Assembly (NCBI GenBank): GCA_020216575.1
Contig: JAIUYC010000334.1
Coordinates: 1 to 5,699 of the forward strand
Direction of reading: 5' to 3'
From: Coleofasciculus sp. S288
Lineage (GTDB): Bacteria; Cyanobacteriota; Cyanobacteriia; Cyanobacteriales; Coleofasciculaceae
Length of the DNA: 5,699 nucleotides
Below, piece after piece: positions 1 through 5,182 of the stretch. Position numbers and translations under genes: made by a program. The notes beneath the pieces were generated by a model. The model was not told the DNA's origin. It saw only the letters and a program-made list of their open reading frames with translations, and did not search any database. Numbering within the stretch: the stretch's first letter is position 1; each line of letters starts with the position of its first letter.

Positions 1-169
1 TGTTCAGTTAGGTGATGTGAGACAGGCGAGAGCCTGCAATCACTGCTTGACCTGAGAATCCTCCCTTTTCTAAAGGGGGGAGTATGTCAATTAACTCCCA
101 CAGTCCTTGGGTGCGGAATCTGGGTTTTAACCTTTGAATGCGTGACTTCCAAGGGAGCGGTATTAGTGT
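1..169. other. Left-edge stretch without a convincing gene
   Basis: Only short hairpins are visible here. CAGGC-GAGA-GCCTG at 23-36 is a five-pair stem with a GNRA-type tetraloop. A plus-strand reading frame is open from base 2 to a TGA at 53-55 (17 codons, including LGDVRQA). It could be the last residues of a gene entering from the left, but it is too short to call. The stretch also forms the 3' flank of the minus-strand TPR gene, and no hairpin followed by a T-run in that direction was found. Confidence 0.4.
60..99. repeat. Two overlapping inverted repeats sharing a G-run
   Basis: Bases 60-68 pair with 72-80 (core CCCTTT-TCT-AAAGGG, one G-T pair). The same G-run, 78-83 (GGGAGT), can instead pair with 94-99 (ACTCCC) across a ten-base loop. 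The two hairpins exclude each other. The position just downstream of the minus-strand TPR gene suggests a 3'-end RNA structure or a small dispersed intergenic repeat. There is no T-tract, so it is not a classical terminator. Confidence 0.35.
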
Positions 170-1504
170 CTAACGTTCATCTGTAGGTAAGGTCTCCTCT
201 TGGTTAAAGTAATTTTGGATTGCTTCCTGACTCGCTTTGTAGCCAAAAGTTTGGATAATCTCCAAAGCTTGTTGGTAGCATTTCACTCCTTGATGATGCA
301 AGCCGAGGCGATTGTAAACGGTTTTTAGATGCTGTAAAAATCTCTCACTGTCAGCCGTGTTGTAGAGAAACATCATGCTACCAGAAGTTGAGTGGAGTGC
401 ATGTAAAATATCTAGAGCTTGCAGGTGATACCACAAAGCAAGGGGATAGTTGCCTAGCTTGTAATGAACTGCTCCGATGTAATCTAGGCTTCTCGCCTTG
501 CTGCTGTATGAAGCAATGATATCGCCATTTGATAACTCGCTAATTCGTTGGCGAATCTCCAAGGCGTGCTGATAAAACTCTAGAGATCGGTGATTCTGAT
601 TAGCGCTAACATAAGCCGTACCAATACTCTCAAGTGTTGTTGCCTCACTTTGGAAATCGGCAATTTTTCGGTAAATGGTTAACGCTTGTTCAAAAAAAGC
701 TAGTGCCTGACGCGGGCGTCCCAGTTGCAAATAAACTTCTCCAAGATTGTAGAGGGCTGCACCTTCACCCTCCGGTACATCCCCCAAGTTTTGGAACATC
801 TTCATCGCTTGGTGAGAACACTTCTGCGCTTGCTCCAACTGACCCAAACTCCTGTATATTTCTCCAAGCTGATTAAAGATTTTGGCGATACTCGCTTTAT
901 CACCAATGTCTTGAAAAATCGATAAGGCTTGCAGACAAGCTCTCAGTGCCTTGTATTCTTGGTCAGTTTGACAATAGGCTGACCCCATGTGGTAGAAAAT
1001 GACACCTGCGATCGCCCAATTCTTGATCGCTCGGGCAATTGGCAAGGCTTGCTCCAAGCACTTGATACCCCAAGCATACTCTCCAAGTTGGCAGTGAGCT
1101 AGCCCAATACGCGTGAGGATGTTCGCTTGAGCCGCGCGATCGCCGTTAGAGTGAGCTTGTTTTAAGGCTTGTTGCAATGCCTTCAAAGCAGATTGCAACT
1201 CACTTTGGCAACATTGAGAATTTCCTCGACGTTTTTGTGCTTGGCTAGCGAGTTTGCTACCTTGCCGAAAGGGCTTTGCACAACATTTCGCGCCAAGCGG
1301 GGTGGACTCCTGTTTCATGTCCTCCGACATCTGTGCGATCGTACCCTGTTGCGTTACCCTACAGTTGGCTAGCTCCTCCGCAGCCACTTCGCTAGCGCGA
1401 ACGCTTTGCTTTGCTAACCCTGGCGACAGTAACTCGCTAACACATCCTTCGCTCTGTTCGGCTAGCCGTTCTAATTCAGCTTTATGACAAAGACAAGATT
1501 GCAT
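170..1504 (-). CDS. Tetratricopeptide repeat (TPR) protein
   Basis: This 444-codon frame has ATG at 1504 and TAG at 172-170. About seven TPR units of roughly 40 residues are visible, near residues 124-157, 163-201, 204-242, 246-282, 286-320, 336-368 and 385-420. They show the usual pattern of LG in helix A (IGLAHCQLG, LGEIYRSLG, LGEVYLQLG) and QAL in helix B. The spacing resembles the kinesin-light-chain/LGN type, which forms a superhelix that binds partner proteins. No signal peptide, membrane segment or C-terminal enzymatic or CHAT domain is seen, so it is probably a cytoplasmic adaptor of unknown partner. The first ~100 residues are not TPR: they include Cys-containing patches (SCLCHK, AKCCAK, SQCCQ) and repeat-like DNA. 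No clear Shine-Dalgarno precedes ATG 1504. In-frame ATGs at residues 59 (1330) and 63 are alternative starts. The gene is transcribed divergently from the porin gene. The TPR call is secure; function and start are not. Confidence 0.85.
   Translation of the reverse strand: MQSCLCHKAELERLAEQSEGCVSELLSPGLAKQSVRASEVAAEELANCRVTQQGTIAQMSEDMKQESTPLGAKCCAKPFRQGSKLASQAQKRRGNSQCCQSELQSALKALQQALKQAHSNGDRAAQANILTRIGLAHCQLGEYAWGIKCLEQALPIARAIKNWAIAGVIFYHMGSAYCQTDQEYKALRACLQALSIFQDIGDKASIAKIFNQLGEIYRSLGQLEQAQKCSHQAMKMFQNLGDVPEGEGAALYNLGEVYLQLGRPRQALAFFEQALTIYRKIADFQSEATTLESIGTAYVSANQNHRSLEFYQHALEIRQRISELSNGDIIASYSSKARSLDYIGAVHYKLGNYPLALWYHLQALDILHALHSTSGSMMFLYNTADSERFLQHLKTVYNRLGLHHQGVKCYQQALEIIQTFGYKASQEAIQNYFNQEETLPTDER
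1230..1470. repeat. GCTAGC/TTCGC-rich, repeat-like segment in the 5' part of the TPR gene
   Basis: This part of the gene is dense in short palindromic units. TTCGC-TAGC-GCGAA lies at 1388-1401, CGGCTAGCCG at 1459-1468, and further GGCTAGC words occur near 1242 and 1368. The encoded peptide (AKQSVRASEV and nearby) differs sharply from the TPR repeats. It resembles, from memory, the AKQSVR-type peptides produced where dispersed palindromic repeats of filamentous cyanobacteria lie inside reading frames. The palindromes are seen directly; membership of a dispersed family is inference. Confidence 0.4.
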
Positions 1505-1666
1505 ACTGAGAGTTTTTGGAGGATTATCGGCTCATCTAGCCATACCTCTCACCTGAGCGAGCTTATGCAATTTTCCAGCTCTCCCTAACACCGCTTCTTG
1601 TCTTGTAAATCTAAGTAGTCATCGAACGACTGTAACAATTGATTCCTTGTTTTGGATAGTAAAAAA

Positions 1667-1708
1667 TTTATAGTTAGTTAAAATTATCACAACGATAAGA
1701 GCTATAAA
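1667..1708. repeat. Nested inverted repeat in the divergent spacer
   Basis: The outer arms are TTTATAG (1667-1673) and CTATAAA (1702-1708). The inner arms are TTATC (1684-1688) and GATAA (1694-1698), separated by ACAAC. The inner element resembles a dyadic binding site for a dimeric regulator, with GATAA half-sites superficially like those in Fur boxes. The match is not good enough to name a regulator, and in AT-rich DNA such dyads can arise by chance. Confidence 0.3.
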
Positions 1709-1854
1709 CCTTAGTACAGTTCAGTAAGGCTATAGCAATTGATACAATTAGTTACAGTTCCACACAACACTTTTTGACAAAAACTAGGGTCAAACGGCTG
1801 GCAAAACCATCCGGATTGAACGGATATCTCCTGAACAGATTAGTGTTCAAAACT

Positions 1855-1873
1855 TCTAAACTCTGAGTTTAGA
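1855..1873. promoter_or_regulatory. Perfect 19-base palindrome, candidate operator
   Basis: TCTAAACTCTGAGTTTAGA is a 9+1+9 perfect inverted repeat. It abuts the candidate -10 box TATACT at 1874-1879, so a bound dimeric regulator would cover the -35/spacer region of the porin promoter. No recognisable -35 box lies at normal distance, which would fit an activator-dependent or alternatively controlled promoter. The regulator is unknown. The palindrome is certain; its function is inferred. Confidence 0.5.
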
Positions 1874-1879
1874 TATACT
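1874..1879 (+). promoter_or_regulatory. Candidate -10 box for the porin gene
   Basis: TATACT (in context GATATACTT) is the best -10-like hexamer upstream of the porin. It would start a leader of about 100 nt. No good -35 lies 16-18 bases upstream; that space is occupied by the 19-base palindrome. No start site can be proven from sequence. Confidence 0.35.
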
Positions 1880-1883
1880 TGCG

Positions 1884-1952
1884 CCTGCTTGCAGGATGTA
1901 AGTTTTCGGTTTTTATTAGTCCTGCTTTTCAAAGGTTTTAGAGGCTAAAGCC
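1884..1952 (+). promoter_or_regulatory. Structured 5' leader of the porin mRNA with alternative hairpins
   Basis: CCTG-CTTG-CAGG (1884-1895) forms a small hairpin. The segment GCAGGA (1891-1896) can instead pair with TCCTGC (1920-1925), which is followed by TTTT. This gives two mutually exclusive folds, the second mildly terminator-like. TTTAG-AGG-CTAAA (1937-1949) adds a third stem before the ribosome binding site. This may be attenuation or mRNA stability control, but the stems are short. Confidence 0.3.
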
Positions 1953-1972
1953 AAGATAAAAAATTTTTGTGT

Positions 1973-1977
1973 GAGGA
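1973..1977 (+). promoter_or_regulatory. Ribosome binding site deciding the porin start
   Basis: GAGGA lies seven bases before GTG at 1985. It overlaps the reading frame that begins at TTG 1967, which itself lacks an upstream purine-rich site. This favours GTG 1985 as the true start. GTG 1991 is possible but sits 13 bases away. Confidence 0.6.
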
Positions 1978-1984
1978 TCTAACT

Positions 1985-4078
1985 GTGACTGTGAATAGAA
2001 ATCGACTGGCTTCTGTCAGTAGAGTGGGTTTATTGTGCTTATTAGCTGGCTCTTTCCCGTGGGTTGCAGTACCTACCGTTGCCGAGACAACTGAAGCACT
2101 CCCCCTGGAACAATCTGAGAAGCTGCCAAGTTCTGAAGACAGCATTACCGCTGAAAACACTACGCCTTCAACTCAATCCTCAGCTGAACTGAATACGGGT
2201 TATTCACTCAGTTTACCAGAGGAACTCAGCTCCACTGATATTACACATGAAGGTTCACTCCTTGAGGGCAGTATAGCTTTTCCTTCCTCCACAACTAGGG
2301 GAGAAAATGCTGTCCGGAGTGTTGGTAATGAATCGTCGGAGTTACCCATCACCGAATCAAGAATTCTGGCTCAACGAGTAGAGAGCAGTTCTCCAGAATC
2401 CTCATCCATGGGTCGGGTAACCTCTGTATCCGAACTGCTAGAAATCACCGCAAACGAATCCTCATCAATGGGTCAGGTTACCTCCGTGTCTCAACTCTCG
2501 GATGTTCAACCCGGAGACTGGGCATATGAAGCACTGAGAAACTTAGTAGAGCGCTACGGTTGTATTGCTGGATACCCGGATGGCACGTTTCGTGGCAACC
2601 GTGCAATGACTCGCTACGAGTTTGCTGCTGGGTTAAATGCCTGTTTGCAGCAAATTGAGAGACTAATTACCTCTGATGGCAATGATTTTGTCAACCAAGA
2701 GGAGTTTTCCACATTGCAGCGCTTGGTTGAGGAGTTTGAGGCAGAATTGACCACTCTAGGAACGCGAGTCGATAACTTAGAAGGGCGCGTCGCTACCTTA
2801 GAAGACAATCAATTTTCCACTACCACTAAGCTGAGCGGTGAGGCAATCATCTCAGTTGTTGGCGCGACTAGCGGCGATCCCGATGATGGGGAGGATGCCA
2901 ACATCACTCTGGTTAACCGACTACGGCTGAACCTCAACACCAGTTTTACAGGAAAGGATTTGCTGATTACGGGGTTGCAGGCGAACAACTTCGGAGGTGG
3001 CGTAACAGGTGAGGGCAGTGTCCAGGGGACATTATTCCCAGGCGCGTCTTCTTTCCTGAGCGAAGGAATGACCAAACTGAGCTTTGAGCCTCAGTTTCCC
3101 CGGTTTAATCCTCAAGACCTTTCTTCGAGAGATTCTAACGACATTGAACTCTACAAGCTGCTTTACATCTTCCCATCCGGTATTCGGAACTTAACCCTGT
3201 TTGCCGGAACTGCTGCTGAAGTTTCTGATGCGTTCCCCGCAATTATTCCGTTTTCCAGTGAAGGACAGGGAGCAATCTCTCGGTTCGCTACCTTGAATCC
3301 AGTCGTTCGCGTATCGGGGGGGACGACTCAGAATGGTTTAGCCTCAGCGGCAGGATTTATCTGGAACATTTCCGATACCTTTGATTTGCGTGCACTATAC
3401 GGTAGCGTCAATGCTGCCTTCCCCAACCAAGGTGATAATAACCTTTTAGGAGCGGGTTTATTTAGTGGCAGCTCCGTAGCTGCTGCTCAGCTAACGATTA
3501 AGCCCACTAATAGTATAGATATAGGTCTCAACTACGCTCACAGTTACCACGACCTCAACATCCTTGGCATTGGTACATCACGATTCTCGTCTTCTCCCCT
3601 CAATATTCCTGGCAGAACAATTAATGCGGATGGGTCAATCAATCTTGACGGCGCTTTAAACACCCCCGTCAATGTTAATTCGGTCGGTGCTACTTTAGCT
3701 TGGCGCTTTACACCCAAGATTGCTCTCACTGGCTACGGCTCCTACTTCTTTGTAGATTCTGCTGCTGGACCTGATGCTTCCTCAGAGCTTAGCAGTTGGA
3801 TGGTTGGTCTCTATTTCCAAGACCTATTGAAGGAGGGAAACACGGCAGGCCTGCTATTCGGACAGCCGCTTTACCGCGTTAGTGCTGGCGGTGCGGCTAG
3901 ACTGACAGAACCTGATGTTGATCGTGCAACTCCTTATCATTTGGAAGCATTTTACAGGTTTAAGGTCAGCGACAACATCAGCATTACGCCAGGAGCATTT
4001 GTCCTGTTTAATCCAGAAGGAGACGCGAATAACGATACCACTGTGGTGGGCGTACTCCGTACTACCTTCACATTCTGA
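1985..4078 (+). CDS. SLH-domain OprB-like outer-membrane porin (iron-uptake porin type)
   Basis: The product is 697 residues from GTG 1985 (703 if TTG 1967 is used). Residues 1-33 look like a Sec signal peptide: RNR, then a hydrophobic LLCLLAGSF core, then a small-residue TVA cleavage site. Residues ~34-160 form a Ser/Thr/Glu-rich linker. MGQVTSVSQLSDV leads into one SLH domain at ~168-221 (DWAYEAL, GCIAGYPDGTFRG, MTRYEFA), which in this family anchors the outer membrane to peptidoglycan. Residues ~241-275 are a heptad-patterned coiled coil. Residues ~280-697 are a beta barrel of the carbohydrate-selective OprB type, ending in TFTF with the C-terminal Phe typical of outer-membrane proteins. 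Cyanobacterial relatives are often annotated as iron-uptake porins and pass inorganic ions and small solutes; the substrate here is not readable. Relatives are usually about 500-600 residues, and the extra length lies in the linker. The gene appears monocistronic, with its own leader and terminator. Confidence 0.92.
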   Translation: MTVNRNRLASVSRVGLLCLLAGSFPWVAVPTVAETTEALPLEQSEKLPSSEDSITAENTTPSTQSSAELNTGYSLSLPEELSSTDITHEGSLLEGSIAFPSSTTRGENAVRSVGNESSELPITESRILAQRVESSSPESSSMGRVTSVSELLEITANESSSMGQVTSVSQLSDVQPGDWAYEALRNLVERYGCIAGYPDGTFRGNRAMTRYEFAAGLNACLQQIERLITSDGNDFVNQEEFSTLQRLVEEFEAELTTLGTRVDNLEGRVATLEDNQFSTTTKLSGEAIISVVGATSGDPDDGEDANITLVNRLRLNLNTSFTGKDLLITGLQANNFGGGVTGEGSVQGTLFPGASSFLSEGMTKLSFEPQFPRFNPQDLSSRDSNDIELYKLLYIFPSGIRNLTLFAGTAAEVSDAFPAIIPFSSEGQGAISRFATLNPVVRVSGGTTQNGLASAAGFIWNISDTFDLRALYGSVNAAFPNQGDNNLLGAGLFSGSSVAAAQLTIKPTNSIDIGLNYAHSYHDLNILGIGTSRFSSSPLNIPGRTINADGSINLDGALNTPVNVNSVGATLAWRFTPKIALTGYGSYFFVDSAAGPDASSELSSWMVGLYFQDLLKEGNTAGLLFGQPLYRVSAGGAARLTEPDVDRATPYHLEAFYRFKVSDNISITPGAFVLFNPEGDANNDTTVVGVLRTTFTF
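2396..2499 (+). repeat. 60-base-period partial tandem duplication in the porin gene
   Basis: Starting at 2396 and at 2456, about 40 bases are nearly identical (seven mismatches by eye). They encode ESSSMGRVTSVSEL and ESSSMGQVTSVSQL exactly 20 residues apart. The second copy is the conserved lead-in to the SLH domain. The first has drifted after the SVSEL segment (LEITAN in place of SDVQPG), so it is likely a duplicated, non-functional copy that lengthened the linker. Confidence 0.8.
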
Positions 4079-4116
4079 ACGACGGGTTCTTAAAGCAAAG
4101 ATACTTAATTGACCTG

Positions 4117-4148
4117 AAAAAAACTAGCCTGCACAAGCAGGCTTTTTT
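4117..4148 (+). terminator. Intrinsic terminator of the porin gene
   Basis: AGCCTGC (4126-4132), loop ACAA, GCAGGCT (4137-4143) is a perfect seven-pair stem. It runs into six Ts (4143-4148), 47 bases after the stop codon. A run of seven As at 4117-4123 precedes the stem, so it could also act on minus-strand transcription. Confidence 0.85.
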
Positions 4149-4194
4149 GCATGGCTTTGCAGATTTTAACCGGTTGGCAACTGCACCGAGTGAA

Positions 4195-4202
4195 GCGATC
4201 GC
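4195..4202. repeat. HIP1 octamer
   Basis: GCGATCGC sits within the 12-base palindrome AAGCGATCGCTT (4193-4204). It is the highly iterated palindrome of many cyanobacterial genomes, here in non-coding DNA. Confidence 0.9.
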
Positions 4203-4404
4203 TTTTCTCAGATTCCACTGGCTCATAAATTTGCCCGGAAATTGAAGACTAAATTCCTATAAGGATAGACATTCAAGGGATGTATTCTTTTTGTTACCGG
4301 AGTTACCAATGTTAAGTGAGTTTATGCTGATAGCAAATTTTGTTCACAGCTATACAATTTAAACTTGCTCTATTTTTGATTGATTTCCTAAAAGATAGAG
4401 AGTT

Positions 4405-4412
4405 GCGATCGC
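4405..4412. repeat. HIP1 octamer
   Basis: GCGATCGC is extended to TGCGATCGCA (4404-4413) and flanked by ATAGA/TCTAT arms, about 100 bases before the riboswitch promoter. Confidence 0.9.
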
Positions 4413-4505
4413 ATCTATAAAAGCTTGTTACCTGTAGCTTAGGAGCCTTCATCAGAAAAGTCATATTTTTTTAGATAAATTTAAACAAATATGTGTAATT
4501 TGAAC

Positions 4506-4537
4506 TTGACATAAGAGGCATAAAGTCCTAATATAAT
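4506..4537 (+). promoter_or_regulatory. Sigma70-type promoter candidate for the riboswitch RNA
   Basis: TTGACA at 4506-4511 is a consensus -35. Downstream lies TATAAT (4532-4537) with a 20-base spacer, or the overlapping TAATAT (4529-4534) with the ideal 17-base spacer. Transcription would begin around 4541-4545, just before the first helix of the riboswitch. This agrees well with the RNA model and gives a leader of about 300 nt. Confidence 0.65.
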
Positions 4538-4552
4538 TTTAATTTCTCAAGT

Positions 4553-4706
4553 GGGTAGCCTAATCCATCTGGCAAATGTAACTACTACAAAATGAGAAAG
4601 GCCAGATTAGGAACGGAGGAACCAAATATTGGGGCAAATCTCACAAGTTGAGAGAGACACCTTCCAGTCTTAGCCCGTCAGCTAACTCCGTCGGCAATGG
4701 GAGGAG
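4553..4706 (+). promoter_or_regulatory. Cyclic di-AMP riboswitch (ydaO/yuaA class)
   Basis: The conserved blocks occur in order: AGCCTAATCC (4557-4566), AGGAACGGAGGAACCA (4609-4624), TTGGGGCAAATC (4629-4640), ACACCTTC (4657-4664), GCCCGTCAGCTAACTCCG (4673-4690) and GGCAAT (4693-4698). Helices are GCC 4558-4560/GGC 4693-4695; CTGGC 4569-4573/GCCAG 4601-4605; ACGGAG 4613-4618/CTCCGT 4686-4691; CCAA 4622-4625/TTGG 4629-4632; GGGC 4632-4635/GCCC 4673-4676; CTCA 4640-4643/TGAG 4649-4652; and AGAC 4655-4658/GTCT 4667-4670. The second and third uses of 4632 compete at one base. The loop CCTTCC (4660-4665) can pair with the 3' tail GGGAGG (4699-4704), the pseudoknot expected in this class. Block order and spacing match what I recall of the structurally characterised thermophile ydaO RNA. 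The class binds two c-di-AMP molecules and usually lowers expression. A variable stem with a ~27-nt loop lies at 4574-4600. Confidence 0.9.
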
Positions 4707-4842
4707 CGCCAGAGACACAAGCTTTTTTAAGCCGTAGTCCTTGAGGTCTCCTCAGCAGATTTCACTGCAACAAAAGAGTCAGTGACTATTCTGTTGCCTG
4801 ACCCACCTCATAACCCGTATAACTCATCTAGAGGATAGGACG
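4707..4842 (+). promoter_or_regulatory. Probable expression platform and ribosome binding site of the small gene
   Basis: TGAGG-TCT-CCTCA forms a hairpin at 4742-4754. GCAACA (4767-4772) pairs with TGTTGC (4792-4797) around an inner AGTC-AGT-GACT stem (4777-4787). TCCTC (4749-4753) could instead pair with the ribosome binding site GAGGA (4831-4835), seven bases before ATG 4843. This suggests control of translation initiation. A T6 run (4723-4728) lies just after the aptamer, but no strong GC-rich stem directly precedes it, so a classical terminator is not evident. The mechanism is inference. Confidence 0.4.
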
Positions 4843-5031
4843 ATGAATTACAAACAATGGAGTTTAGTTACGAAGAAGGAGTTAAATGGAATCGCCGTTG
4901 ACTATACCGATCCAGAAGGGAAAGTTTACAGCGAGCCGTTCTGCTTCTACACTCTCGAGGAAGCCTTGAACTACGGCAAAATGTGCATTGATCGAACCAT
5001 CCGCACTAAAGAGGTGATAAACAAGAAATAA
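4843..5031 (+). CDS. Unknown 62-residue protein downstream of a c-di-AMP riboswitch
   Basis: The frame runs from ATG 4843 to TAA 5029-5031, with GAGGA seven bases upstream. I do not recognise the family. The protein is soluble-looking and charged, with no signal peptide or membrane span. The N-terminal third (NYKQWSLVTKKE) could be a beta strand, and a turn follows at YTDPEGKVYSEPF. Residues ~37-62 (TLEEALNYGKMCIDRTIRTK) read as one amphipathic helix, with two cysteines at 34 and 49. The layout of short strands then a helix would suit a small dimer or a protein-binding partner. It is the first gene after the riboswitch and its only evident target, since a hairpin and a separate gene follow. 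Its level therefore probably responds to c-di-AMP, a second messenger of osmotic and potassium balance. The good start signal and non-random composition support a real gene; the role is unknown. Confidence 0.8.
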   Translation: MNYKQWSLVTKKELNGIAVDYTDPEGKVYSEPFCFYTLEEALNYGKMCIDRTIRTKEVINKK

Positions 5032-5111
5032 CTTAGAGACAGATTGAGCCCAATGATCAGGGGCAGCGCTTTTTAAAAAAGATACCATCTCTCCAAATGG
5101 GATCTAATCAC

Positions 5112-5146
5112 AAGTCGGTGGGTGACTGTAAGTTGCTCACCGACTT
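5112..5146 (+). terminator. Long hairpin ending the riboswitch-small gene unit
   Basis: AAGTCGGTG (5112-5120) pairs perfectly with CACCGACTT (5138-5146). The stem extends inward by six more pairs, including three G-T pairs, to a five-base loop (TGTAA, 5127-5131). Only a weak TTT-ACTATA tail follows, so it may terminate imperfectly or protect the 3' end. A weaker stem, GCCC/GGGC at 5048-5064, lies upstream. Confidence 0.6.
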
Positions 5147-5160
5147 TACTATATGACTGG

Positions 5161-5182
5161 GTATTAGTTATTAGTAGTTATG
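5161..5182 (+). repeat. Heptamer tandem repeat running into the next start codon
   Basis: TATTAGT occurs twice in direct tandem (5162-5168 and 5169-5175) and the sequence continues AGTTATG into the start of the following gene. Seven-base tandem units of this look are common in filamentous cyanobacterial spacers (STRR-type repeats). With only two copies, this may be a remnant. Confidence 0.35.

Larger units (their letters stand above)
1505..1984. other. Divergent intergenic region between the TPR and porin genes
   Basis: This AT-rich spacer has no credible reading frame. From left to right it holds the TPR gene's upstream side, which has no clear promoter. A nested dyad follows at 1667-1708. 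A TTGACA at 1774-1779 has no matching -10 box. ATCCG/CGGAT form a small dyad at 1809-1825. A perfect palindrome lies at 1855-1873, a TATACT box at 1874-1879, and a structured leader runs to the porin start. It probably carries the control of both genes. Confidence 0.6.
4149..4505. other. Intergenic region between the porin terminator and the riboswitch promoter
   Basis: No gene of normal size is present. There are two HIP1 octamers (4195-4202 and 4405-4412), the second inside a larger dyad (ATAGA 4395-4399 / TCTAT 4414-4418). AAGCT/AGCTT form a dyad at 4421-4440. The stretch before 4506 is very AT-rich and could serve as an upstream promoter element. One tiny frame, 4309-4362 (17 codons, MLSEFMLIA...), has GGAG six bases before its ATG; it is reported as a finding, not called as a gene. 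Confidence 0.5.

Noticed and set aside
2..55. 17-codon open frame at the left edge as the tail of a gene
   Set aside because: It is too short to tell from chance, although the LGDVRQA segment faintly resembles a TPR end.
634..1487. Several plus-strand frames of 66-80 codons opposite the TPR gene
   Set aside because: They overlap each other and the strong TPR frame, and show no domain or start signal.
1774..1779. TTGACA as -35 of the porin promoter
   Set aside because: No -10-like hexamer lies 15-20 bases downstream.
1967..1984. TTG at 1967 as the porin start, giving 703 residues
   Set aside because: It would put acidic residues (CEDL) before the signal peptide and place the GAGGA ribosome binding site inside the gene. 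GTG 1985 has ideal spacing to that site.
2614..3075. Minus-strand frames of 64 and 88 codons inside the porin gene
   Set aside because: They are shadows of the porin reading frame, with no independent support.
3915..4112. Plus-strand 65-codon frame overlapping the porin 3' end
   Set aside because: It is out of frame with the conserved barrel end, has no ribosome binding site and runs nearly into the terminator.
4721..4732. GCTT-TTTT-AAGC as a terminator
   Set aside because: The stem is only four AT-rich pairs and the T-run is in the loop, not after the stem.
4882..5088. Minus-strand 68-codon frame opposite the small gene
   Set aside because: It is antisense to a gene with a good ribosome binding site and a riboswitch leader, has no start signal of its own and no recognisable domain.
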